A stretch of DNA of 64,000 bases from Aphrocallistes beatrix (GCA_963281255.1 OY725499.1:2364096-2428095), one strand, 5' to 3'. Positions 32,500-43,873 are shown, counted from the stretch's first letter. A program made the numbers and translations. Notes: generated by a model from the sequence alone, not told the origin.

Positions 32500-33012
32500 G
32501 TCCAGGGGATTAGTTTGGTCGACAAAGTTGGTCTGAGGGACCAGTTTTGGCTGCCAAAATTGGTTCATGGGACCAGTTTGGGTCGCCAAATTTGGTTCGG
32601 GAACCAGGTTGGCAACCAATTTGATCCGTGTGTCGTATTTTTAAAGATTAATTAAGTTGGAAAAAATAGTTATTAGAACAATAGAAATATATAAGTAAGT
32701 ACCCTGATCTAATGGTTACAGATAACTATTAACATATAACCAATGTATACAAAAATTCCAGTACAGTCGAAACCGTTTTTTTCTTGCACCGAGTTATCCT
32801 TACTAATCGGTTTATTCTTACTCTTTATAGTGTAATAAATTCCAGGTTTACTAGTACATTCCATCGGGTTTTTATTACTCGCGGTTTACTCTTATAATCG
32901 GTTTATTATTACTTTGGTTTATCTTTACTTCGGTTTATTCTCACTATCGGTTTATTCTTACATCGGTTTATCCTTACATCGGTTTATCCTCACTTTCGGT
33001 TTATCCTTACTA
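32500..33012. repeat. Two degenerate tandem repeats and a pogo-like end
   Basis: 32510-32630 repeats a GGGACCAGTTTGGGTCGCCA-type unit of about 37 bp. From 32764 (TA|CAGTCGAAACCG) a pogo-like terminus leads into many copies of TCGGTTTATYCTTACT up to 33012. No coding. Confidence 0.5.
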
Positions 33013-33206
33013 TATTGATCTGAAAAGAATTTAGCGATTTTCTGAGTTGTTTTAAGCCTGCTTCTAAATGTTATTAAGATATGATTTTTGTGTAGACCAT
33101 AGACTCCTTTAAGTAAGGACTGTAAGCGTTCAATCTCGAGGCCTGGAACTTGGGTCCATTGTATCATTGATATCTCATAATCTGCTCAAGTTAGACTTGG
33201 GAGATA

Positions 33207-33271
33207 TCCTTACTATTAAAACTCGATTAATGTGTGTGTATATATGTGTATACGTATATATATATATATAC

Positions 33272-33366
<95 letters not shown>

Positions 33367-33855
33367 ACGAATTGATTGAAGAAACTGCCAGTCACAGAAA
33401 GCTGATTTTTGGTATGTGGGAGTTTTTTGGCTATGGCTCCACTAAGTTCTGAGCTCATACGAAAATGTCGACTCATCATGGAATTATGACGTCATTGTCA
33501 TATTTTTAAAAGTTAAGCAATACAGTTATTCGAGCATAACTCACCCATTATAGGAGATAGAAGGCTGAAATTTTAATAGAATCTGTATTCTAATATACCT
33601 CACATATGATGCAACTATCATCAAAAAATGATGACTCATCACTTTGTTATGACGTCATCATTACGCATCAAAATTTTAAAAATTGACAAATTTGGTGATT
33701 TTTCGTGCGATATCGATTATAACAGTAGGACATACGTATTTAGAGATGCTATCTCACTTATGATTAACCAATGTGACCCCAGGCGACCGAAGGGAGCCTC
33801 CGGCGGACACAAAGTGTCCGCCAGCCGCGCAGCGCAAGCAAGCGAATCGCGCTTG
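33207..33855 (+). mobile_element. HLE-1, complete reference copy
   Basis: 649 bp. 5' TCCTTACTATTAAAACTCG, then about 110 bp of (TG/TA)n, then CGAATTGATTGAAGAAACTG, then the body with two TGACGTCA palindromes and TGACTCATCA. It ends in the GC-rich block (GGAGCCTCCGGCGGACAC, AAAGTGTCCGCCAGCC, GCGCTTG). Flanks are A before and T after. There is no ORF other than microsatellite artefacts, so it is non-autonomous. Confidence 0.85.
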
Positions 33856-34315
33856 TTTATTATTAAATAGGAAGTCATATTTTTGAAATCCATTGGTTAT
33901 GTTGGATGACTTCAACTATGTGTGGAATGTTAGTTATGTCATATTTGTTAAATTGCACCATATCGCGAAAACATTAAGATTTAATGATATGAAATGTATT
34001 AGGAGCTAATAGAAAGTAGCCTATTATCTATCAAATATAGTCAAATTTGAATTTCTAACTGTAACGGTTTTCAAGATATAGGCTCAAATGGTGTAAATAC
34101 GTTTCCATAGCAACGCTTAATCAAGTTTTCACCGCACCTCATCATATTTCCACCCTCCCCTCTCCAAGTTTGGACTGAACCTGAGGATTTTTAATAGATT
34201 CGGCATTTCCTTAAGCGTACCATTCTAAAAAGTGGGAATGCGATGTTGTTCCACCCCCTTAGGACATCTCTGAAAAGTGGTACGGCGTTCGCCGTACCGG
34301 ATATACCGCCCCTGA
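33856..34315. other. Gene-free stretch
   Basis: AT-rich. 34040-34120 resembles, inverted, 42265-42330 (GCTATGGAAACGTA, then ATCTTGAAAACC), so an old repeat is present. Confidence 0.35.
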
Positions 34316-34660
34316 CACATTCGAATTAGTAATAGTTGAAGATTTCTTATACAATTTTTAACCCAATAAGTAAATTATCAACCTGTGGCATAATTCAACA
34401 CCATCATGTATGATGGTAAATAGCTACATATGTGGCACAAGGTGGCAGTGATTGATAATTTAAAAACGTTGTGAATAAATGATGATTAGAAATATTATAC
34501 TGTAACTAATTCGAATGACTTTTGATTTCGAATCTGAAATCCGAATTGTTGTATCACTTACCGTTTAGGAGTTCTGATCTTCATGAATAGACTCATTTAG
34601 TATTGGATGCACGTGAAATAATGGAGTGTGCGAATACTTTTGTCTGGGTAGTGTCTATCT
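34316..34660. mobile_element. Decayed Tc1-like MITE
   Basis: Shares internal sequence (TCATGTATGATGG, GTGGCACAAGGTGGCAGTGATT) and one end (CGAATACTTTTGTCTG) with the intact element at 51345-51822. Termini degraded. Confidence 0.5.
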
Positions 34661-34754
34661 CGAGTTAAGCAAAATATTTAATTAATTTGATTATTAATGT
34701 ACCATGATGGCGTAATAACTTACGATTAACCGGGCTATAGTTTCAGTGACCGCC

Positions 34755-35358
34755 CATCTTGCCGAAAGACATTATGCCGAACACATCTTGCCGAAATGAT
34801 ATAATATTGCCAAAAGACATCTTGTTATGAGTACTTATGTTTGTTTACCTTAGTCGCTTAGGAACAGTAAGCTCTATTAAGCAATAGGCATTAGACTCAA
34901 TCTTATATAGTTGTGTACTTGTTGTTTTACCTAGTTCACATACTGTTTAGTATTTCTCTTTGCATTACATTGAAGTATCAGTCACATATTTCCAATCGCG
35001 ACAATCTTGCCGAATCTATAAATTGAGCAAAACTCAAATGAGACTTTGGAAAAAATTACTACTAGCTAAAAGACTCAGGACTCAGAAAAAGGCATTTCTG
35101 AAGAGAGGGGGTGGTTCCAGGGATCAATGGTGACTTTTGGGAAAGGAGTCAATTGAATAGTATGATTTGTGCAGCATTTTGGATGAGATATCTGTAAGAA
35201 CACAGGAAAAAGTTTTAGCAAAATTAGTTGCGCCGATGAACCATCAATGCCTTTTATTATTAAATTATAAAATGTTATGATCATCTGAGTTATTTTGCAC
35301 AATGGCAAAATCAATATGCATTTTCGGTAATGTCTTTCGGCACTCTATTCGGCAAGGT
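34755..35358. repeat. Foldback repeat with TTGCCGAA ends
   Basis: Left arm CATCTTGCCGAAAGACATTA and right arm AATGTCTTTCGGCACTCTAT, then TCGGCAAGGTG. The interior is unrelated AT-rich DNA. It lies 245 bp upstream of the next gene. Confidence 0.5.
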
Positions 35359-35602
35359 GTCCTAGTATCAGTATTCTAATAGATCAAAATGCTTTGGTAG
35401 AATCAACATGAAATCGTATAGCATGCATGGTTTAATATGGCCATTCTATGTAAATATTATTGAGACATTTCTTAATTTTACATGCCAACTTTATTTTAAA
35501 CTTCTTTAATATTCAATATTACTATATTTTAGTTCAATAACCTTGTATTTCCATAATAATTGCATTTTTTTTACAATAACTTTAGAAATTTGAACTATTT
35601 CG

Positions 35603-38392
35603 ATGTTAGGACTGCACACTAATGAGGGTAGTCAAATCCCATTAAAATCCATATTTGCGGATGTTCAAATAGCTGACTACACTGCCAAAGTGAATCTCAC
35701 TCAAACCTATAAGAATGAATTTGATGATTCTATCGAGGCGACTTATAATTTCCCTATCACAGATAATTCAGCAGTCACAGGTTTCACGGCTAAGATCAAT
35801 GACAAGATAATCCGAGCCGAGATAAAAGAAGACGAAGAAGCGAAGCAAGTGTATGATGATAGTGTAGCATCAGGACAAGGTGCCTACCTTTTGCAACAGA
35901 CTTCAGATGATATTTTTACCATGTCCGTTGGGAATCTTCCTTCAGGTGCTGTAGTCGAGATTGAGATATCTTACATTTGCGAGTTGAAAGGGTCGGGAGA
36001 AGAGAAATCACCACATGTTATCTTCACCATTCTCACTACAATGTTGCAACCTTATGGACCCGACCAAGCCACTCTCCCAGTAATATTAGCTCGTAGACCT
36101 AAAGTTAGTTATACTTTCGATGCGCACGTCGTCGCCAAAATGCCTTGTAAGATTACCAAAGTCAATTGCACTACGCATCACTGCAACGTCACACACAACT
36201 CAGATGAAGAGTTTGAGCTGTCCGTTAAAAAAACTTCTCAACATGTTATAAACAAAGGCTTCATTGTGGAGGTCTATCTGAAGGACCCACATAAACCGAG
36301 GTTATGGAGTGAAAGGCGACCGGATGGCAGTGTCGCATTAATGCTAGCTACTTATCCTGATATATCTTATAAGCAATTATCGACTGAGATAATATTCGTT
36401 ATTGATCGGTCTGGGTCAATGGGAGGAGAACCAATTTTACAGGCCCGAGAAACGCTACTAACTTGTCTTAAAATGCTACCAGAAACAGTGCTTTTCAATA
36501 TTATTGGTTTTGGATCCGATTATCATGCTTTGTTTCAAAAGTCCCAGGAAGCAAGAGGAGCAAGTCTTAAAAAAGCGATAGCCCATACTTCAAAACTAGC
36601 TGCTAACCTCGGCGGTACCGACATCTTACCTCCTCTTGAATATATCTACCAGCAAAAACACATTCCAGGCACTCCAAGAAACGTTTTTGTCCTAACAGAT
36701 GGTGGAGTAAGTAACATGGATGATGTTAAAAAGTCCGTCCAGAAAAATTCCGATTCGACCCGTGTTTTTTCTTTTGGGATTGGTAGTGGGGTTTCTGAGA
36801 GTTTAGTTAATGGCATAGCTCGACTTGGCAAAGGTAAAGCAGTTTTCACTCGTAACATCACTGAACTACAAGGCATCGTATCCAGCCAAGTGCAGGCAGC
36901 TCTACAGCCAGCTCTGACGAATGTGAGAGTCACTTTCGATGGAATTAATATTGCGCAGTATGCTCCTAGCAATCTACCCCCGATATTCAACCTAGAACAG
37001 TATATTGTATATGCGTTTAGTGAACCGGATTATAAAGGAAATTTGAACAATGTTGTAGTAACTCTAAGTGCTGTTAATCCAAGTAAAAAGGAAATTAAAT
37101 ACAAACTCAAACTCACAGCCATAACGAACCTTTTCACTTCTGGTGAGCAGTTCATTCAGAAGTTAGCTGCCAGATCTCTGATACAAGAACTCCAAGAGAT
37201 TAGTTGTCTTCATGAATCTGATCGCAAAGACGAAATAAAACAGAAGATAATAGACCTAGGACTGACCTACTCTCTAGCAACTAAGCACACTAGTTTTGTC
37301 GCGGTAGAGGAAAGAGATCAAAGCACTATTCAACAAGCTCCGATGCAACAAGTTGAAGTACCTCTCCCAGTTCCAAGTGGAAGTAGCTTACCCACCAGAA
37401 GGGCTGGAGGGTTTGCTCATAAAATTGACAATTCTCTGTTCAAATTCAACTCTTTGTTTGCCTCGTTGCCCAATATTGTTACGCGTAGTCAATCTGCAAA
37501 GATGTTGACAGAACTTAAATCGAACCGTAAGCGTACCTGTTCACAAGAGTGCTCTCTCAGCTCAGATCTTAAAGTTTCCAGACAGTCACATTATGATTTA
37601 CGAGATTTCCCATTTAGAAATGTACTTCAGACTTCTCTAGATATACCTTTGACCAAATCTCCCAGCTCATTTACTGATTCCTGCATCACTTTTGCATTAA
37701 AGGGTCCAGTGCTGGATTCTAAAAGTTTCACCTGCTGGCTAGACGCATCAATTGCATTTTTGATCTCAATCAGACCCTTGAAACAGTCCATTATGTCATT
37801 CCTGAATGCTGAACTCCAACATAATTCATTTTTAAATCAATTGGCCACTGTTATTGAGGTTTGGTGTGATTATGATAATTCTGAGCGTTCGTGGCGATCC
37901 AGATTGAATAGTGAATACAAAACACTCAAAGATATCCTGCGAACATTTGGATTCTCATTTTCGAAAGAGACTAGCCCAGGAGAATTTATTCAATTTACAC
38001 TTAATGCTGTTTCAAAAATCACTCAAACCACGTGTCTACTCTTCCCTTCTCTTGAAGACTTTTCGCAAAAGATTCCACAAGAAAATATTCAACATGTTAT
38101 TATAGAGAATAGCCATCACTTCCCTGGGATTTTACCAAAAAATTGGAAATTATCGTCTCTCATCCACATGTCTAATGTTGAGTATAGAGGAGGAGAATCT
38201 CCATTTTGTGGCCATTTCAGTATGTTTGCTTTGGACAATTCACCAACTGGCTACATAATCTATGATTCGATGCTTACTCTTTATCCGGGAAATTTCCAAG
38301 GTGGATATGTGGCTGATACTGAGTCAGTCTACCAGACTGTTATGGATGAAGTGATGGATAGTGTTGTAGTTTATTCTCTCGCACGAGTTTAG
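35603..38392 (+). CDS. VIT-vWA protein with a C-terminal USP/USPL1-like cysteine-protease domain
   Basis: 929 residues, one exon. Residues 1-125 form a VIT domain, with EEAKQVYDDSVASGQGA and IFTMSVGNLPSGA. The vWA domain covers about 258-425, with an intact MIDAS (IDRSGSMGGEP, Asp at about 267) and VFVLTDGGVSN. It resembles VWA5A/PARP4 in these parts. After a Ser-rich linker (about 600-690), the last 230 residues are different. SFTCWLDASIAFLISI has the shape of the catalytic Cys box of ubiquitin- and SUMO-specific proteases (Cys711). GGESPFCGHFSMFAL (His871), then GYIIYDSM (Asp888), matches the late His and Asp of that fold. The spacing (160 then 17 residues) is short for a USP but reasonable for USPL1-type minimal domains. 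A protease activity on ubiquitin or SUMO is inferred. The vWA part is much like the gene at 15671-18037, but the C-termini are unrelated. Confidence 0.8.
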   Translation: MLGLHTNEGSQIPLKSIFADVQIADYTAKVNLTQTYKNEFDDSIEATYNFPITDNSAVTGFTAKINDKIIRAEIKEDEEAKQVYDDSVASGQGAYLLQQTSDDIFTMSVGNLPSGAVVEIEISYICELKGSGEEKSPHVIFTILTTMLQPYGPDQATLPVILARRPKVSYTFDAHVVAKMPCKITKVNCTTHHCNVTHNSDEEFELSVKKTSQHVINKGFIVEVYLKDPHKPRLWSERRPDGSVALMLATYPDISYKQLSTEIIFVIDRSGSMGGEPILQARETLLTCLKMLPETVLFNIIGFGSDYHALFQKSQEARGASLKKAIAHTSKLAANLGGTDILPPLEYIYQQKHIPGTPRNVFVLTDGGVSNMDDVKKSVQKNSDSTRVFSFGIGSGVSESLVNGIARLGKGKAVFTRNITELQGIVSSQVQAALQPALTNVRVTFDGINIAQYAPSNLPPIFNLEQYIVYAFSEPDYKGNLNNVVVTLSAVNPSKKEIKYKLKLTAITNLFTSGEQFIQKLAARSLIQELQEISCLHESDRKDEIKQKIIDLGLTYSLATKHTSFVAVEERDQSTIQQAPMQQVEVPLPVPSGSSLPTRRAGGFAHKIDNSLFKFNSLFASLPNIVTRSQSAKMLTELKSNRKRTCSQECSLSSDLKVSRQSHYDLRDFPFRNVLQTSLDIPLTKSPSSFTDSCITFALKGPVLDSKSFTCWLDASIAFLISIRPLKQSIMSFLNAELQHNSFLNQLATVIEVWCDYDNSERSWRSRLNSEYKTLKDILRTFGFSFSKETSPGEFIQFTLNAVSKITQTTCLLFPSLEDFSQKIPQENIQHVIIENSHHFPGILPKNWKLSSLIHMSNVEYRGGESPFCGHFSMFALDNSPTGYIIYDSMLTLYPGNFQGGYVADTESVYQTVMDEVMDSVVVYSLARV

Positions 38393-38663
38393 GTGGCATG
38401 ATAGTTGCATGGTATTGTTAGTTATGAACACTAGGTTCGCGAACTAAACAAGGGACATCTCTACAACTTCTATTTCCATTGCATGTCTTTAAGCTTACTT
38501 ACAGGCTTAACGGTTTGAATCCTCATAATATTTTATTTTTCTCATTTATCTTATATTTTATCTCTAAGGACATGTCTATATATTTAAATCCGGGGAAATA
38601 CAAGTAATTTAAGCAGTAGCTAAAGTGATTGTAATGGCATTTATTTTATATTTCCTAGAGTAG

Positions 38664-38783
38664 GGCATGCCTAATTTCTGGGACCATCTAGATACCTAAT
38701 TTCCGGGACGGGATCCCGTCCCGCCCCGGAAATTAGGTATCAGATTTTCTGGAACGGTCCCGTCCCGGAAATTAGGTATGCCC
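38664..38783. mobile_element. Palindromic MITE with 8-bp duplication CTAGAGTA
   Basis: 120 bp flanked by CTAGAGTA at 38656-38663 and 38784-38791. Ends are GGGCATGCCTAATTTC and GAAATTAGGTATGCCC. The interior is GGGACGGGATCCCGTCCC-type palindrome. A diverged relative (CTAATTTCCGGAATGGGAC) lies near 47139-47200. The 8-bp duplication suggests the hAT or P superfamilies. Confidence 0.75.
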
Positions 38784-38791
38784 CTAGAGTA

Positions 38792-39880
38792 CCAGTAACA
38801 TGATATTGTCTTAAATCTTAAAGGTTACGTTTTAATTAAAAAACTCATTTTTCACTAATAAAAACAGTCCCAAATTGGTTACTGGAAAGCAAAAACACCG
38901 AAAAGGCCTATGGCCACGCTTTTAGGGGAAACATATGCAATTGATTAAATTATTCTGAAATTGAATTTTCCAAATTTTCAACTCAAATCCTTCAAGCGGG
39001 AGTTAGAAACAGATGAGAATAGAGCGACCTTCGGAAGCCCTTTAACATGTTATTTAGCTGACCAAATCGGTTCTGAATCACGGTCTAAGGTTGCATTTAG
39101 GAGTATGATGTTTTGAAGACAAAAATATTGTTTGGGCATTAGTAACTAATTTGAGGCTGTATACTAAAAAAATAGTTTTTTACAATTAAATAAAGCCCTT
39201 TTTCGTGATATGCCTTTAAGATTTAAGTCAAGATTCCGTTCCTACCACTCGATAATTTCCTTAGAGTGCCGTTACTGAAACTGTCAGGCCAAACTGAACT
39301 CAAGAGCTCAATTAATAATGTAGGGTATTTCACTATTAGTCTGATTTTCGCACTTTGAAAGTAATAAAATGATTTATTTATGAGTTATTAACATGTGTAT
39401 ATTAGGGTATTTCTGAAAACAATTTTTTTGTAGCAGGAGTTCGCTCTCGTTGCTTTCTGATTTCCCTTGATGATGATACTTGTATATTGCTCAAAAAATT
39501 TCAGCTTCTATCGCTACTGAAAATAACTGTTCAAGAGTTCTCCATTTCTCTAATGTATTCAATATTAATGATATTGGAACTAAAGGCTGTCCTGTTCTAG
39601 TCTCAAATATTTGGTACATAACTTATTTGTTAGATAAACACTGCTCTTATGCTACAAATGAATTTTCATATCATTCTGAGGTGATATCTTTTGAAATATT
39701 GTGTGTGAAATATCCCAATCATGTAGAAATATTTTATATGCCATATTTCCAAAAAATAGACTCAGAATGATATGGAATTTCTTTTGTGTATAATAGCAGC
39801 GTTTTATCAAATAAAATAAGCTCTGTACCAAAAATTTGAGACCAAAATAGGAGACCCTTTAAGTCCCAATATTTCTAATA
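38792..39880. other. Gene-free stretch downstream of the VIT-vWA gene
   Basis: AT-rich. The 96-residue frame at 39480-39770 shows no recognisable domain and is not supported as a gene. Confidence 0.35.
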
Positions 39881-40374
39881 CAAGCACGCTTCGCTTGCTT
39901 GCGCTGCGCGGCTTCTACACCCCTGAAAACCCCATGTCACCCGTTGGAAGCTAGTCTCTAGCATTATTTTCAAAATTCATCAAATGGTGTGAAAATATGT
40001 ATATAAAGGTGTGAAAATATGCACATAATCTTTTTTATTGCCATACACTATAATACATTTAAGATATCAAACATAAGTTGTGGCTTTGAAGTATTAATAA
40101 CAATGACGATCTATTTATTGTAGTATCGTACTTGTACAATGATTTCTATTGTGATAGTGTAGTCATATGTTTTGTATAGAAAAGGTGTGAAAAATTGTTT
40201 TCCATTTTTTTTGCAGAGGTGTGGAAATTTCGCTTAGATCTTAGAACTTAATCCTAGATTCATCATTTGACACCTACATGCCAATTTTCGTATTTCTACG
40301 ACTTGCCAATTCTTCAATCAATTCGGACAAACAAACAAACAAACAAACAAATCCTAGCATTTTAATATATAAGA
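39881..40374 (-). mobile_element. HLE-2, copy with a fraction of one core repeat
   Basis: The 3' end CAAGCACGCTTCGCTTGC goes quickly into the tail of one core unit (GAAAACCCCATGTCACC), then the common body, (CAAA)n and CCTAGCATTTTAATATATAAGA. The 5' side abuts the TA of the mariner-like element at 40377. Confidence 0.75.
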
Positions 40375-40376
40375 TA

Positions 40377-41829
40377 CAGGGTGATCCAAAAGTTCTGCAA
40401 CTATAAATTCTACTTCATTGATTTGACTAAGATAATTTATTTTAACTTTAAATCGGTTTGCATCTATGGAATCTACCACCCTTCTAGTTTAGAAATGAAC
40501 ACTATTCATTGCGCAAAATATTTTGTATACAAATTTTTGAAATATTATATACCCGGGACTCCAATAATCTGATCTCAAAAATGTCAAGTTCGAAAAAACT
40601 TTTTTTCTCCTTATTAAATATATTTATAGCTTCCAATAGTCAGTTATTAATTCAAAATACTAATATATGACTATTTCTTTTGGTATATATGCTATGGGCA
40701 ATATGAGAAATTGGCCATTTTGCATAATGCCTAGGCAATATGCATAATGCTATTTTCTGAGTCAATATGCATAGTGTCCAGACAATATGCATAATGCTAT
40801 TTTCTGAGTCAATATGCATAATGTCCAGACAATATGCATAATGCTTCTCTCATTGGACAATATACGAAATACAATTTTCCATACGCATTATACAAATTTT
40901 CTTGTTGTCAGCATTATTTTTACTAAACAAAGATACTTATTTATTGATCAGAGGTTAAATTTAATAGAAGCCTATTTCTACTAATTAATTTTTAACAATT
41001 TTGTGAATTGAGTCATAGCCGATTGAGTAGCATTTCATTATCATTCTCTCATTATTGTTTGCGTTATCATCATGCGAAGTGCCTGATACATGGAAATATT
41101 TCAATGACCCTATTTCTAAATATGTTTAGCATGTTAGGGTAAATCACTAGCCGTGAACTATCAAATATATCGTGTAGTGGAAATTCACTGTAATGTTTTA
41201 AATAATAACTATAGTTCAGCGGTAAGTAAACTTGATGCGGGTGGTGGAGCAGAGATAAGTTTCTAATAATAGTTAATGATGGCCTAATCGTACCCATTCA
41301 TTCATAATTTTTTGCTAGGAGCAAGATCAATGTTTGAACAAGTGGAATTGTGTCGACCGGTGTTATATAACTAGCGGCAGAGAAATTCAATCAAAAAAGC
41401 GACCGAAATCAAAGGGTTCGTTATGCATATTGTCTCTGGACATTATGTATATTGTCCAATGAGAGAAGCATTATGCATATTGTCTGGACATTATGCATAT
41501 TGCCTCAGAAAATAGCATTATGCATATTGCCTAGGCATTATGCAAAATGACCAATTTTTCATATTGCCCATAACATATATACTAGTAATCTTCAATAAGA
41601 ACAACAATTGTTAAAGTATAATCATAGAATGTACCAAGCATTCGAGATTTTTTTCTTTTGATTTTTCTCTTTTTTCTAAACACACAAACATTTATGATCC
41701 ACCTTAGCAAATACATTAGGAAAGATAGGAAATTGGATTGCAAAATAATTAAAATAACCCTTATGATTTTCAAGTAAAACGAGTATAATACTTCAGCAAA
41801 ATTTGTTGCAGAACTTTTGGATCACCCTG
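40377..41829. mobile_element. mariner-like MITE with 1.45 kb span
   Basis: TA-flanked. Ends are CAGGGTGATCCAAAAGTTCT and AGAACTTTTGGATCACCCTG, perfect inverted repeats continuing to TGCAAC. There is no transposase frame. A foldback element with tandem arms occupies the centre (40685-41580). Confidence 0.85.
40685..41580. repeat. Foldback with ATATGCATAATG tandem arms
   Basis: Ends are TATATATGCTATGGGCAATA and complement. Each arm holds several copies of CAATATGCATAATGC separated by TATTTTCTGAGT or TCCAGA. The right arm lacks one unit present in the left. It is nested inside the mariner-like element. Confidence 0.75.
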
Positions 41830-42791
41830 TAGAATGCAATAGAGCAATAGAGAACTGGTGGACCATCATCTCCATTAGCGATAGAACGTTGAAGAGCGAT
41901 TCAAAATCATCAAAGAAAAACGAGAAGCAACGAGAGCAAACTCCTACCAGAAATATTTTTTTTGTGAAATGCCCGTATATACTCGTAGTATACATATTTT
42001 CACTTTAGGCGATGTCTCAACAGCTGATATATGGTATTATTTTAGTGTGTATAATTTTCGTACTTCGTGAACGTAAGAATGTGAATATATGTTTTCATAA
42101 ACACATTCCAAGGGCAACGGAGGGATTTATCATAATTATCATAGGATGGCTAGCAAATAGTCATACTAGTACACGGATCTTAATACGTATTTCTTATTAG
42201 TACTTACTATTCTGTGATCGTGCTATTCAATTACTAGATTGTTACATCTAATCCCGTATTTTCACAACACTGCTATGGAAACGTATGTTGGTCAGTTAGG
42301 ATCATATCTTGAAAACCTCAATAACTAGGCATTCAAATTGATTATATTAATACATATTTTCGCTTTATTACCAAATGTAACCAATATGATAAATTGTCTA
42401 ATAACTCGTAAACCATTGAATTTAGACATAAAAAGTATATTATCGCTTAATAGTCTTTGCGAAAAACATTATATTAAAAACACTTAGAAATGTCCTTAAA
42501 GCCAGTACTCGGAGCTGAGACCGATTTTTTTCAAAAATTTTCGAGCACTGTCCAAGGAGTATAGAAAGGATCCCAAAATATACAGTACATCCCCACTGTG
42601 GAATCATTTGAAAAATTCACGCCCAGAAATTTTTAAACACACCGACAAATCAAAAGCTACTCTTCCCACATGTCGATTCCTGGCAGAACAGCTTTGCAAG
42701 ATTTCTCCCAATCAACCAAATCCAGGATGACTCTGATTCCGCATTCTCAATCAGATTTATTCAAAAGAATTCATCATTGTTTAATTACAAA
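41830..42791. other. Gene-free stretch
   Basis: AT-rich. Apart from the old repeat near 42265-42330 shared with 34040-34120, I see no supported feature. Confidence 0.35.
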
Positions 42792-43520
42792 CAAGCGCGC
42801 TTCGCTTGCTTGCGCTGCGCGGCTTGCGGACACTTCGTATCCGCAGAGTCGCCCTGCGGGCGCCTGAAGTTACTCAATCTAACCTATTTTGGGATTTTTT
42901 TAATTTTATATAAATATTGTAAAAAAAGTTAACGAATAATTTATCATATGGATCCGAAGATATAATATTCGAAATCTACACCCCTGAAAACCCCATGTCA
43001 CCCGTTGGAAGCAAGTTTCTAGCATATTTTTGAGATTTGTTTACTTTATGTATCTAATGTAAACAAAAGTAAACAAATAATTTAACATATAGATCTGAAA
43101 ATATGATATTCGAAATCTACACCCCTAAAAACCCCAAAGTCTTTAGCATTATTTTCAAAATTCATCAAATGGTGTGAAAATATGTATATAAAGGTGTGAA
43201 AATATGCAGATCATATTTTTTATTGCCATACACTATAATACATTTAATATATCAAACATAAGTTGTGGCTTTGAAGTATTAATAACAATGACGATATATT
43301 GTAGTGTCGTACAACGATTTCTATTATGATAGTGTAGTCATTTATTTTGTATAGTAAAGGTGTGAGAATTTGTTTTCCATTTTTTTCGCAGAGATGTGAA
43401 AATTTCGCTTAGATCTTAGAACTTAATCGTAGTCATATCATTTGACACCTACATGCCAATTTTCGTACCTCTACGACTTGCCAATTCTTCAACAATTCGG
43501 ACAAACAAAACAAAAAACTA
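42792..43520 (-). mobile_element. HLE-2, copy with two core repeats
   Basis: The 3' end CAAGCGCGCTTCGCTTGC is at 42792. Two core units are present, the second cut short after ACCCCTAAAAACCCC. The common body follows, then ACAATTCGGACAAACAAAAC and a diverged 5' end. Ends about 350 bp upstream of the NHL gene ORF. Confidence 0.7.
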
Positions 43521-43873
43521 TCAATAAATTTTAGTGCTTTAATTACTTAATTCCATATACTTAAAATACTAAAATCGGATATTGCTTCATACGCATATCC
43601 ACAGCTCTACTACTTGTAGATATTCATGTTCACTTTAGAACTAATTAGGCTACCTAAAATTTTCCTGATTTGTACTGGTTATACCGCTATAGTATACATT
43701 AAAATATTCATTAATTCACCGATAGAGATAAAAATGCAATCGATGCATTTTATAAAGACTACAATATTCAACCATTGCATTTCCATATATTGAGGTCTAC
43801 ATCAAACCTTTCTAAGAATATTATCTTATCTGTAACCAGAGAAGATATCTGAGAATATTCACTAGACTATTAT

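Noticed and set aside
32473-32655. 60-residue ORF with repeated Trp/Phe/Gly pattern
   Set aside because: Arises from the degenerate 37-bp tandem DNA repeat.
33167-33479. ORFs encoding long Tyr-Ile repeats
   Set aside because: Translations of the (TA)n microsatellite in HLE-1. No protein signal.
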